64,000 nt of DNA, taken from NCBI RefSeq assembly GCF_016901735.1, contig NZ_JACLZC010000005.1, forward strand, positions 1 to 64,000. Reading direction: 5' to 3'. Origin of the DNA: Pseudoflavonifractor phocaeensis. Its GTDB lineage: Bacteria; Bacillota; Clostridia; Oscillospirales; Oscillospiraceae. Of this stretch, positions 18,301-26,237 are shown piece after piece (positions within the stretch are counted from its first letter, which is position 1; every line of letters starts with the position of its first letter). A program made the translations under genes and the position numbers. The notes under the pieces are model-generated. The model saw only the letters and a program-made list of their open reading frames with translations, did no database searches and was not told the DNA's origin.

Positions 18301-18720
18301 GGGGATCAGGCGCTCGTCAAAGGTGCGCTCCACATAGTCCGCGCCATAGCAGTAGTCGATCCACTGGACAAACTCAAACAGGCCCCGCAGAGAAACAAGG
18401 GCGTCGCTGGGCTGCACGCTGCGCTCCGTATGTACCGCCAGATTGCCCAGTTTGATGATAAACTGAAACTTGCCCCAGGTGTTATAGTCCACGGCAAAGC
18501 GGAAGGAGGGCTCGTGGACCAGGGATTGCAGATTGTCCTTATAGGGCATCTTCATGGTCTTGTCCGCCGCATACACCCACTTCACCGCCAGCTCCAGCGC
18601 CTTGCGGCAGCCCACCGCGCACATGGCCGGGGCGGATGCATATATTTTCTCGGTCTCTATACAGGAGGCGGAAAAGAGGGCATACTCCGGTTTGCTTTTG
18701 AGGAAGGAAAAATTGGTCAT
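15343..18720 (-). CDS. hsdR: Type I restriction enzyme, R subunit
   Basis: A 1,125-residue restriction and translocation subunit. N-terminal helical region (DUF4145-like, 1-120), coiled coil near 150-190, nuclease motif D-Y-V-L-x12-E-A-K near 250-270, then a superfamily 2 helicase: M-A-T-G-T-G-K-T (near 375), I-I-D-E-S-H, L-T-A-T-P, and Q-M-I-G-R-G-T-R-L (motif VI). All core motifs look intact. ATG 18720 follows TGGAGGGAT. It is last in the operon: HD-ATPase, hsdM, hsdS, two small genes, hsdR. It cleaves DNA lacking the methyl marks set by HsdM/HsdS. Confidence 0.93.
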   Translation of the reverse strand: MTNFSFLKSKPEYALFSASCIETEKIYASAPAMCAVGCRKALELAVKWVYAADKTMKMPYKDNLQSLVHEPSFRFAVDYNTWGKFQFIIKLGNLAVHTERSVQPSDALVSLRGLFEFVQWIDYCYGADYVERTFDERLIPTEKVAVDTRKIKEQESLLEEKEAEIEALRKQIEQMSARYTAEKEQHQKDRTFQPEDLSEFETRKRFIDVDLKQMGWKFTGPDADVQEEYPVEGMAGVPGQPGYCDYVLFGKDGLPLAVVEAKRTSKDPNIGRKQAVLYADCLEQTFGRRPMMFTTNGFETYFWDDQSGPQRKVSGVFSKDDLQKLMNRRAERLDLMGVSIDDKITDRYYQKEAIRAVCGQLAQGFRKHLLVMATGTGKTRTAASLTDVLSRGKWVTNILFLADRRELVRQAKDNFKSYLPDMSLCNLCSNKDDRNARIVFSTYPTILNAIDDTKSKDGRQLFTPAHFDLIIIDESHRSIFKKYRAIFEYFDAVMVGLTATPKTDVDRNTYDFFEMEHGVPTYAYDYETAVHQDHVLVPYYNYEVTTEFLEKGITYDDLSDEDKERYEDDFIEDGMMPEFIPSSDLNKFVFNETTVDTVLQDLMDRGIKVAGGDRLGKTIIFAQNKRHAEFILERFNKLYPQYHGTFAQRVICDDAYAQTIIDDFKQPEKEPHIAVSVDMMDTGIDVPECVNLVFFKKVRSKAKFWQMIGRGTRLCKGLACVDQVDGVYTDKRRFLIFDYCGNFKYFQEHKEGYETRETKTLSENIFGKQIKIAMALQESAFAGEDYQEWRGEIVDTCHKQVVALNSDLIAVKLRMRYVEKYKKAEALMSISEGDKGELLTQIAPLVRSDEADEFAKRFDNFMYGLILAYIEQMPAFQYAKKQLCDTASLLERKSSIPQIKAKLPVLQEIHTDGFWDANDILLFERVRKELRELIRFLDEGGGTQRQIVTKLTDPIIDSQEGVQLEAAYDFEDYRAKVNRYVNEHGDTLAIYKLTHNIPLAMGDYQELERVLTSELGSKEDYAREFGDTPFGLLIRKIAKLDHEATMQAFSAFINDQSLNQKQIAFVNKIINHIELNGYMENVSELTRPPFDKPISFIKLFDAKTRTALMETINQIRENAVQITAS

Positions 18721-18739
18721 ACTATCCCTCCATACGATT

Positions 18740-19537
18740 TTAATATATCCAAAATGATGGGTCAAACTTCTTATTTAATTTCAACTCTGCATTGACAATT
18801 GCCAGAATGGTACCTATATAAGATGTACTATAATCTCCGGCAGTTTGTTTAATAATTTCAGGACATATTTTTTTCACATCTTTTTCTTTGAAATTATAGC
18901 TCTCTGCGCATTTTTCAACTGGGTCATATAGATATAATTCAAGACAACCAAGCATATTCAAATAAGAGAAAGAAGAAAGATCTGCTTTTTTAAACACTAC
19001 ACTTATTTCATCTAAGAATCTTTTTAGTTCATCAAGATTGTGGATTTTAGTATTCTTAGTTCTGGAAAAAAGAAAAAGTAATGACAATGTATCTAACTGC
19101 TCTGCTGTTAACATGGGAACAATTTCAATTGCTTTATCAATCGCTACTTTAAGGCAAATTTTTTCATGATTGTATTGAACTCGATTAACAATTAGTTCCG
19201 ATAGATTTGAAAGCATATCTTGTGTTCCAAATCGGGCGTAATTCTTTTGAGCCTCATACATAACATATTGGACATCAGGGTCACCAAATGGGGTCATGTC
19301 TGTCAGTTGCTTTTCCCCCATTTTGTCGGCAATTTTAGACATCAGTTCACTTACACGTTCCTCTGCGATCTCTCTGGCTGCTTCCTGCAATTTAGGAAAG
19401 TTGTCATGGAACATTTGCATTGCCAAATCACACGCTTCTTTTGGGGTAAGTCCATGATAGTTATTTTGAGTAGCAATTTGTGTAGTATGAGATCCCATGG
19501 CTGCTTTTTGTTCAACAAGAATGTTATTATCGCTCAT
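18740..19537 (-). CDS. Unknown soluble protein inserted in the type I RM operon
   Basis: A 265-residue protein. Near its N-terminus (19-29) is the motif T-Q-I-A-T-Q-N-N-Y-H-G, almost the same as one at the C-terminus of the 66-residue membrane protein encoded just before it. The rest is mostly helical (an A-R-E-I-A-E-E-R-V helix near 55, a long middle helix). It resembles a hypothetical family I vaguely recall as LPO_1073/Vpar_1526; function unknown. ATG 19537 follows GGAGGG and overlaps the upstream gene by 11 bases, so the pair is coupled. A defence accessory role is inferred from position only. Confidence 0.65.
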   Translation of the reverse strand: MSDNNILVEQKAAMGSHTTQIATQNNYHGLTPKEACDLAMQMFHDNFPKLQEAAREIAEERVSELMSKIADKMGEKQLTDMTPFGDPDVQYVMYEAQKNYARFGTQDMLSNLSELIVNRVQYNHEKICLKVAIDKAIEIVPMLTAEQLDTLSLLFLFSRTKNTKIHNLDELKRFLDEISVVFKKADLSSFSYLNMLGCLELYLYDPVEKCAESYNFKEKDVKKICPEIIKQTAGDYSTSYIGTILAIVNAELKLNKKFDPSFWIY

Positions 19538-19727
19538 CCTGAGACCCTCCATAATTATTCTGTATCCCTACCTGGGTGTTGTTCTTTCCAGATTGTTTTT
19601 GCTCTAATCTAATATTGTTAGATTCCTTGTTTTTCCCTTTGCTAATCAGAGAAAAAATACCAGCTATCAATGCAGCGATAATAATCGCAGCTGCGCTAAT
19701 AATTGCTACAATAATTTCCGTATTCAT
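19527..19727 (-). CDS. Small single-pass membrane protein with QNNY motif
   Basis: A 66-residue protein with one hydrophobic helix (about residues 5-28), a basic stretch, then E-Q-K-x6-T-Q-V-G-I-Q-N-N-Y-G-G (42-61). The last part matches 8 of 11 positions of the motif in the following protein. ATG 19727 follows AAAGGAG. It lies 16 bases after hsdS on the same strand. Likely a membrane anchor or partner for the next protein; function unknown. Confidence 0.7.
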   Translation of the reverse strand: MNTEIIVAIISAAAIIIAALIAGIFSLISKGKNKESNNIRLEQKQSGKNNTQVGIQNNYGGSQDER

Positions 19728-19743
19728 ATCAAGACTCCTTTAT

Positions 19744-20925
19744 TTATTGAAAATACTCCTGCATCAGCGCCTTTTTCAGCGTTTCCAGCTTTTCAAGGCT
19801 GCGGCTGATGGTGGTTTTTGTTTTTTCTGTTCGCTCGACAAATGCAGCAAATTGTTGTTGCAATCCTAATGGTGGTAAAATAACTGTTAGCGCTTCGAGT
19901 TGTTGTTTCGTGATGGCTTGCCGAGTTGCACCACCAGATTCACCGATATCAAGAAGTTTTCTTTTGAATCTGTCATTTAAAAACATACAGTTAGCAAAAA
20001 CAGGTTGTAACAGATTAGGAATACATCTTATGATAGCTACATGTTGATTTACTCTAGCGGGGAGCACTTCGCATGGTACGATACAAGACCGAGCAACAGA
20101 AGCGCCTGTTATATTTATAAAAACATCATTTTCTTCTACTATAACATTATCTAGCTGTGCAGCTTGTATATCTGTTATATGTGCCAAATCTTTATACTCA
20201 AATCGGCCATCATGAACATTCATGCTACGGATTAGGGTAATTCCTTCTGTCTGGTAACTTTCTTTTCCGCCTCTTGGGGTAGCTCCAGAACCAATTTTAC
20301 TAGTTGCCTCACGGAGCATCACCTGTTCCCATCCCAACGTATTAGAGATCGGGTCCCCAAATATCTCCACAAAGCGGGACTTAATAAGTAAATCCAGCTT
20401 ATCCAGCTGCTGGCGGCGTTTGGCAATCAAGTCGCTGACCTTATCCAGCACCGCCGCAATTTTGCGCTGTTCGTCAAGAGACGGGAGTGGAATGCTCAGA
20501 TCAGCTATATGCTCATTTCTCAAATTATTTATGTTAGCACCTGCTGATGCTGCTGAAATATGATTGCGGTAATAAGGTGACTGAAAAAAGTGTCCCATAT
20601 ATTTGCAACATTCTATCTTTGGGCGTACAACTTTGCAAAATGCTCCAAATACCATAGGTAAATCTTCATCTACAAATGCAGCCTTTCCGACTAGTTCCTT
20701 ACTTCCGCTAGATGTGCATACAAGTATATCTCCCCGCCTCAAATACTGAGACTCGCTTACCTTACTTTTTGAAACATATATCACATCATCAAGCACAATT
20801 TCCCCATTTTGAATGTTGTTTGCACGCAATAAAATGACACTATTATCACTTAGATTATCATGCAAATCCGATGGCTTATATGAGACACCTCGGATTTGCT
20901 CAATAACATCCCCTAACCTCGCCAT
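19744..20925 (-). CDS. hsdS: Type I restriction-modification specificity subunit
   Basis: A 393-residue DNA-recognition subunit with two target-recognition domains. The first spans about 1-150; a conserved helix (L-P-S-L-D-E-Q-R-K-I-A-A-V-L-D-K-V) follows near 152. The second starts near 200 and ends in a matching helix (P-P-L-G-L-Q-Q-Q-F-A-A-F-V-E) near 360. It binds a bipartite site and sets specificity for both HsdM and HsdR. Its start overlaps the hsdM stop (TGATG). The two recognition domains are AT-richer than hsdM, as is common for exchangeable S domains. Confidence 0.9.
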   Translation of the reverse strand: MARLGDVIEQIRGVSYKPSDLHDNLSDNSVILLRANNIQNGEIVLDDVIYVSKSKVSESQYLRRGDILVCTSSGSKELVGKAAFVDEDLPMVFGAFCKVVRPKIECCKYMGHFFQSPYYRNHISAASAGANINNLRNEHIADLSIPLPSLDEQRKIAAVLDKVSDLIAKRRQQLDKLDLLIKSRFVEIFGDPISNTLGWEQVMLREATSKIGSGATPRGGKESYQTEGITLIRSMNVHDGRFEYKDLAHITDIQAAQLDNVIVEENDVFINITGASVARSCIVPCEVLPARVNQHVAIIRCIPNLLQPVFANCMFLNDRFKRKLLDIGESGGATRQAITKQQLEALTVILPPLGLQQQFAAFVERTEKTKTTISRSLEKLETLKKALMQEYFQ

Positions 20926-22457
20926 CACAGCATCTCCTCCAATTCCGCCAGTCCTGCGGTGATCTCCAGTTCCAGCTCATGTAGGTCTGCCATCAGCTCC
21001 GTGGTCGAGGGGTACTCCACCGGCACATACTCCATCTTTTTGTACTTGTTGATGGACAGGTCATAGTCGTTGTCCGCAATCTCCTGCCTGGGCACAAAAA
21101 AGCTCTGTTCGGTGCGTTGGCGGTCGGCTTCCTGATCCAGATGGTGGAACCGCTCGATGATGTCGGGGATGTCGTTGTCCGCAATCTCGCTGCGTTTGTC
21201 GTCCAGGGAAAAGCCGTCGGCCTTCATGTCATAAAACCACACGTTTTCCGTACCGCCCGCGCCGGTCTTGGTGAACACCAGCACCGCCGTGGACACGCCC
21301 GCGTAAGGCTTGAACACGCCTGAGGGCATGGAGATGACCGCCCGCAGCTGATGGTTCTCCACCAGTTCCTTACGGATGGCCTTGTGGGCCTTGGAGGAGC
21401 CGAACAACACGCCGTCCGGCACGATGCAGGCGCACTGACCGCCCTTTTTCAGCATCCGCAGAAAGAGGGCCAGAAACAGCAGCTCGGTCTTTTTGGTGTT
21501 GGTGACGGCTTTCAGATTGTCGTGGATGCTTTCCGCGTCTACCGTGCCCTTGAAGGGGGGATTTGCCAGGCACATGGTAAATTTATCGCGGATCTGGTTT
21601 TGCTTGGACACGCTGTCCTTGTAGTCGATTTCCGGGTGGCTGATGGAGTGGAGCATCAGGTTCATGGCGGAGATGCGCAGCATGGTGCGGTCGATGTCAA
21701 AGCCGGTGAAAGCGCCCCCGGCAAAGTGCTCCCACTGCTCGGAGGTCATGGTATCCTCGTAATGGCTGCGGATATACTCCGAAGCGGAGACCAGAAAGCC
21801 CGCCGTGCCACAGGCCGGGTCACAGATGGTGTCATCCGGGGTGGGCTGGAGCAGCTCCACCATCATTTCCCGGATGTGCTTGGGGGTGCGGAACTGGCCG
21901 TTCTGTCCGGCGGTGGCCAGCTTGCCCAGCATGTACTCATAGAGATCGCCCTGCATGTCCAGGTCGGAAATGTCATGCTCATACAGGTCATCCAGCCCGG
22001 TGATGATCTTTTGCAGCACTTGGGGCGTGGGGATCAGAAACATGGCGTCGCTCATGTACCGGGCAAAGGCCGTCTCGTTCTGCACGTCGCTGCCGGAGTC
22101 GTCGGCAAGTTCCACCAGTTCCCCCTGCGCGGTGAAGTCCGGCAGGCGGCCATGCTTCATGTTTTTGATAGCAGGAAAGACCCGCTGGGAAATTACATCG
22201 TAAATGTCCCGGGGATCGTTGTTTTTGAATTTGCTCCAGCGCATGGACTGTCCCACGGCGGACTGGGGGAAAATCTTGTTCATCTTCTCGCCGGTCATAT
22301 GCTCGAATTCTTCCGTCTCCAGCTCTTTTTCGTCCAGAGAGCGGATGAACATGAGATAGGTCAGCTGTTCAATGACGGTGAGGGGGTTGGTGATGCCGCC
22401 CGCCCAGATGTCCGTCCAGATTTTATCGACTTTATTTTTAATGGCGCCTGTAATCAT
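20925..22457 (-). CDS. hsdM: Type I restriction-modification methylase subunit
   Basis: A 510-residue N6-adenine methyltransferase. It has an N-terminal helical HsdM domain (about 1-140), the SAM-binding motif D-P-A-C-G-T-A-G-F-L (near 208-217) and the catalytic motif L-A-N-P-P-F (near 300). The C-terminal coiled part contacts HsdS. It protects host DNA at the HsdS site. ATG 22457 is 42 bases downstream of the HD/ATPase gene stop, so all six genes may form one transcript. Confidence 0.93.
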   Translation of the reverse strand: MITGAIKNKVDKIWTDIWAGGITNPLTVIEQLTYLMFIRSLDEKELETEEFEHMTGEKMNKIFPQSAVGQSMRWSKFKNNDPRDIYDVISQRVFPAIKNMKHGRLPDFTAQGELVELADDSGSDVQNETAFARYMSDAMFLIPTPQVLQKIITGLDDLYEHDISDLDMQGDLYEYMLGKLATAGQNGQFRTPKHIREMMVELLQPTPDDTICDPACGTAGFLVSASEYIRSHYEDTMTSEQWEHFAGGAFTGFDIDRTMLRISAMNLMLHSISHPEIDYKDSVSKQNQIRDKFTMCLANPPFKGTVDAESIHDNLKAVTNTKKTELLFLALFLRMLKKGGQCACIVPDGVLFGSSKAHKAIRKELVENHQLRAVISMPSGVFKPYAGVSTAVLVFTKTGAGGTENVWFYDMKADGFSLDDKRSEIADNDIPDIIERFHHLDQEADRQRTEQSFFVPRQEIADNDYDLSINKYKKMEYVPVEYPSTTELMADLHELELEITAGLAELEEML

Positions 22458-22498
22458 GCCGTCCTCCGTTTTCTGTATCAGGAATCAATTCTACATTA

Positions 22499-25400
22499 TT
22501 ATACTTCATCCGCGCTTTTTATGTAGCACAAATCCTCCGTAGTAAGGCAAAGGTCCGGCGGAACCTGAATAGGTTGACCGGGCAAGCTGCGCAGACGGTT
22601 CAGCAAATCGTTTATTCCTGATATGAGCTTCTCACCGTTCGCTTCCTGCAAGATTCGGATCATCTCTTTCAAAATACCAGGAACTCTTTGTTGCAACAAC
22701 TCGGCATTTTCCAACATGAATTTGGATAATCTATGGTCTGCATTACAGAAATGACGATGCCCGCTCCATTCCCTTGCTAAGTATCTGCATTCCACCTCTG
22801 GATATAGAAATAGCGAAGGGGGGAAAATGTCATCATGCAACTCTGGTCGTTCCTCTGTCCTTTCTCGAATATAAATTTCATCCGAGTCTTTATTCATACT
22901 CATACGCAAGTCATAGTCGCGTTTTAAGCACGCAAGAAGTAACTCTTCATTTAGGCCCATTGGATTCTGAGCAGCTAAATACCTCTTATTGTTCCGAGTA
23001 TAGTCCCACCTCAGAAGTGGCATTTTTTGCTGCTTGATTCGTTCTTCTGCTTTTCTCCATCCATACGCATCTTTTACAGGGTTGCCTATAAGTCGTTCTT
23101 TGAAATCTGGCCGTTTTTGTAGCAGGGAGTGGTATACAGAGATGGGAATCATCCATGGATCATTCTTCACCAAATTGTTCGAGTCACTATTTATTAGATA
23201 ACCTTCTTCCGCTAGCTTGCTTTGTATTAACATAATATCACATGCCATTTCCAATGAAAGTTCCCGGATCTCAGAGCGTGAAATATCTATGTCTGGGCGG
23301 TACTGGTCCGAAAGCAGCACAATGTTGCCTAAGTAGTCCTCATTCAAAACCATCGAAAAAAGGCGTCCACTATCACCGCAGAAAATCCCATTGTGTGCCG
23401 CTACGGTATTCCTTCCAATTTTATTATAAATATCAAGAAAATATCTTTGATACCATGGCAAGGCTTTAAGATAACATACAGTTGTACGATATCCATCATC
23501 TAGCCATGTATGTGGCATATCTACTTTTTTCCCACTAGAATCTCTTGCATGCACAAAAGTGTTAATACTTAAGCTTTTTTCTTTTTCGCCCAAATCTATC
23601 ATAAGGTTAATCGTAGCATTTACAGTCTCTCCTCCAATTTGTAAAAAAAGTTTGTCATGCTTCCAAACAATCTTAGTACACATTATTATACCGGAAATAC
23701 ACGAAGATTTTGTATATTGATCCAGTGGGACACATTTTAAGAGGAGCTTTGGCGGCTCATCAAAATGGAGCATCGGGAATTCCTTATGCAGTTCTTGCAG
23801 CTGCTCCTCGGTCATCGGAAACTCCAGCACCCCTTGTTGGGTCAGGTCATCTGATGGATGGATGCTATGAACTACTTCCATAAACTTCTCTTTTGTGACA
23901 TAGTCAAAAGAGCCTTCCGGTCCATCGTAGTGGATAGGAACAGGAGGATACACCACATATCGGTCTACAATTTCCTTAAAGCCTGCATATTTTCCGGTCT
24001 GGTAGAGATTGGTGCGCACCGCAATTACTGTACCCGGTTGCTGCAAATAAGAGCGCTTCTCCTGCTCTGTCACGCCTTTCATGGGTCCGGGATCATGCCC
24101 CTCTCTTTGGCTGGCCAGATAGTAATAGCCGTTCATGCCGTGCATGCGCAATCTCAGGGCGGAGGGACGATCTCTGTCTGCCGCAAAACGCTTGGTGCTG
24201 ACCTCCACCTGATTGGAGTCTTTCCCGCCCATAAAGCAGGAGAGAATTCCAATGCCAAATCGACTGATGGGCGTGTAATCCGGGTCTGCCCCACAGCGGA
24301 TTTTGTCTTTCTGAAAGGTGTCTGAGGTGTAGTAAGACCTGCCAATCTTCAAAAAGTACGACTCGACAATTTCCTTTGTCATGCCAGTACCGTTATCCTC
24401 AATGCGGAACCAGTGATACCCATCCTCGTCCATCCAACTGCGGATATTGATTTGCGGCTTCCAGTTTTTGGGTCTCCGCTTGTCCAACTGCTCTCTGGTG
24501 CGGACAGCGTCAATGGCATTTTGGAGCAGTTCCCGCACGAATGCCGATGGATCACTGTACAGCTCTTCTCCCACCAGCAGTTCCATAACCTTGTCCTGGT
24601 CCATGGTGAGATGGTACTGCCCCGATACATATCCATTGGCCTTAACGGTGCGTTTGACTTTACTGGGCAGCACAAAATCTTGCCATCTCCCTACATATCG
24701 ACGGAGCAGATTGCCGCATTGGTTTAGTTCGTCATCTACCCAATCCAGGTAGTTGTGTACTGCCTGTTCAATTTGCATCGAGTCACTGGTAATGTGGCAG
24801 GGCAACTCATAGGGAACGCTGCGATCTGCCACATGGTCAAACTCAAATCCTTGGGAAGCGATATGCTTATGCCATTCCTCTCGGCTGATTTTGGCCTCCC
24901 GTCCCTCCGCATTATCAAAAGCACAATACCGGTATAAGGTTTTGGGGGCGCGAGTGGTATCAAAATCCAGGATATCTGCCAAGCGGAGCAAGACTGCACA
25001 AAATCGCAGGTCTATTGTAGGGGTGCATTCTAAATAATTCAAATCAGAAGGATTCTCACCATGGCTCTGACATACCTGGACAAGGTCATCTCGGTCCACT
25101 TTGCCCCATAAACAATCTGGCCAATCTATGGAATTCAGCAACTCTAATATGCGTTCATGGTGAATACTACGCAGATAGTTTCGTTGTATTTCATCGGTCA
25201 GTTTTGGTACATCTGGGTTTTCAGAATAAGCTTTGACATACTCGCCGTGATGCTGTTCCAAATACTGATCAAGACGATCTCTATCTTGAAAAAGTTCCTG
25301 TTTTTCCTGGTCACTGTAGCTCATGCCCACATCGTGACAGCAGGCCGCCAAAATCAGCATGGCGACTTCATCTTTCGTAAGGTTATCTGCACAATCCCCC

Positions 25401-25630
25401 AGGAGCTGATCCATGATGCGTAAAACATTGCAGATATGGGTTTCATCATGTAAGGTGTACATGGGGAAGGTATCTCGAATAGTCTTTGCCCGCTCGATTC
25501 CAAAATCGCATATTAGTTCAATTCCACTCAGGTATTGGTTGGAATTTCTCTGGTCCGGCTGTAATTTTTCATCCTCTTCTTTTGCCTTTTGAACCAGTAT
25601 ATCCCACAGATTTTCCTCTTTTATGCCCAT
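22499..25630 (-). CDS. HD-domain / Hsp90-like GHKL ATPase fusion
   Basis: A 1,043-residue protein. The N-terminal third is an HD-type domain (H-D-E-T-H near 61, C-C-H-D-V-G-M near 98-104) that may act on nucleotides. The middle is an Hsp90/HtpG-like GHKL ATPase: E-L-L-Q-N-A-I-D (near 368), E-D-N-G-T-G-M (near 411) and R-F-G-I-G-I-L-S (near 455). The last 400 residues are unrecognised. Similar HD plus Hsp90-like fusions are seen among bacterial conflict proteins. It is the first gene of the restriction operon, so a defence role is likely, but the mechanism is unknown. ATG 25630 has only a weak GAGAAAG site. Confidence 0.8.
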   Translation of the reverse strand: MGIKEENLWDILVQKAKEEDEKLQPDQRNSNQYLSGIELICDFGIERAKTIRDTFPMYTLHDETHICNVLRIMDQLLGDCADNLTKDEVAMLILAACCHDVGMSYSDQEKQELFQDRDRLDQYLEQHHGEYVKAYSENPDVPKLTDEIQRNYLRSIHHERILELLNSIDWPDCLWGKVDRDDLVQVCQSHGENPSDLNYLECTPTIDLRFCAVLLRLADILDFDTTRAPKTLYRYCAFDNAEGREAKISREEWHKHIASQGFEFDHVADRSVPYELPCHITSDSMQIEQAVHNYLDWVDDELNQCGNLLRRYVGRWQDFVLPSKVKRTVKANGYVSGQYHLTMDQDKVMELLVGEELYSDPSAFVRELLQNAIDAVRTREQLDKRRPKNWKPQINIRSWMDEDGYHWFRIEDNGTGMTKEIVESYFLKIGRSYYTSDTFQKDKIRCGADPDYTPISRFGIGILSCFMGGKDSNQVEVSTKRFAADRDRPSALRLRMHGMNGYYYLASQREGHDPGPMKGVTEQEKRSYLQQPGTVIAVRTNLYQTGKYAGFKEIVDRYVVYPPVPIHYDGPEGSFDYVTKEKFMEVVHSIHPSDDLTQQGVLEFPMTEEQLQELHKEFPMLHFDEPPKLLLKCVPLDQYTKSSCISGIIMCTKIVWKHDKLFLQIGGETVNATINLMIDLGEKEKSLSINTFVHARDSSGKKVDMPHTWLDDGYRTTVCYLKALPWYQRYFLDIYNKIGRNTVAAHNGIFCGDSGRLFSMVLNEDYLGNIVLLSDQYRPDIDISRSEIRELSLEMACDIMLIQSKLAEEGYLINSDSNNLVKNDPWMIPISVYHSLLQKRPDFKERLIGNPVKDAYGWRKAEERIKQQKMPLLRWDYTRNNKRYLAAQNPMGLNEELLLACLKRDYDLRMSMNKDSDEIYIRERTEERPELHDDIFPPSLFLYPEVECRYLAREWSGHRHFCNADHRLSKFMLENAELLQQRVPGILKEMIRILQEANGEKLISGINDLLNRLRSLPGQPIQVPPDLCLTTEDLCYIKSADEV

Positions 25631-25813
25631 TATATCAACCGCTTTCTCTCATCAATGCGTTACTCAGACATTTTATTAACGGTATTATTAGAAAATATAT
25701 TACACTATTTTTTGCAATATATAAAGTTTTTTCTTCTACAGTCTAGAAGAAATGCTGGTTTGTTGCGGAAGAATCATTTTAGGCAGCAAATTTCTTTAGA
25801 ACTCAATAATTGC

Positions 25814-25842
25814 TTTAAATACAATTCGATATATGCTATAAT
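25814..25842 (+). promoter_or_regulatory. Promoter of the XRE-recombinase pair
   Basis: A clear TATAAT (25837-25842) with a weak TTTAAA 17 bases upstream. The 235-base region 25631-25865 is very AT-rich and must also hold the promoter of the divergent restriction operon. Confidence 0.5.
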
Positions 25843-25865
25843 AGCTGTAAAAGGATGTGATTAGC

Positions 25866-26225
25866 ATGAAACAAGTCGGCAACCAACTGCGCACTTTGCG
25901 CCACAGTCTATCTCTGTCCCAAGCAAAGCTGGCGGAGCTTTTGGGCATCACCCAGTCCAGCCTTAACCGCTACGAAAACGGACAGTCCACCCCGACGGTT
26001 GAGCTGTTTCGCAAGTATGCGGACTTCTTCGATGTTTCTATGGATTACATCTTTGCACGCTGTGACGAACCGCAAGGGAAGTTGTATCACTATCAGCCGA
26101 AAGTATGGAAAAACGCAGCTGAGATGGAACAGTTTGTGGAAATGTGCTTTGATCCTAAATCGCCTTACTACAACCGCATGAAAGAATCCGTTTTGAGAAT
26201 GTTTTTGGAAAATACCGATGATTAA
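25866..26225 (+). CDS. XRE-family helix-turn-helix regulator
   Basis: A 119-residue Cro/CI regulator. The helix-turn-helix covers residues 6-60 (L-S-Q-A-K-L-A-E-L-L-G-I-T-Q-S-S-L-N-R-Y). The C-terminus is a short unrecognised tail. ATG 25866 is 11 bases after AAAAGG; a GTG at 25857 is too close to it. It lies 12 bases before the serine recombinase and divergent to the restriction operon, so it likely controls integration, defence expression, or both. Confidence 0.8.
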   Translation: MKQVGNQLRTLRHSLSLSQAKLAELLGITQSSLNRYENGQSTPTVELFRKYADFFDVSMDYIFARCDEPQGKLYHYQPKVWKNAAEMEQFVEMCFDPKSPYYNRMKESVLRMFLENTDD

Positions 26226-26237
26226 GGGGGTGTCAGC

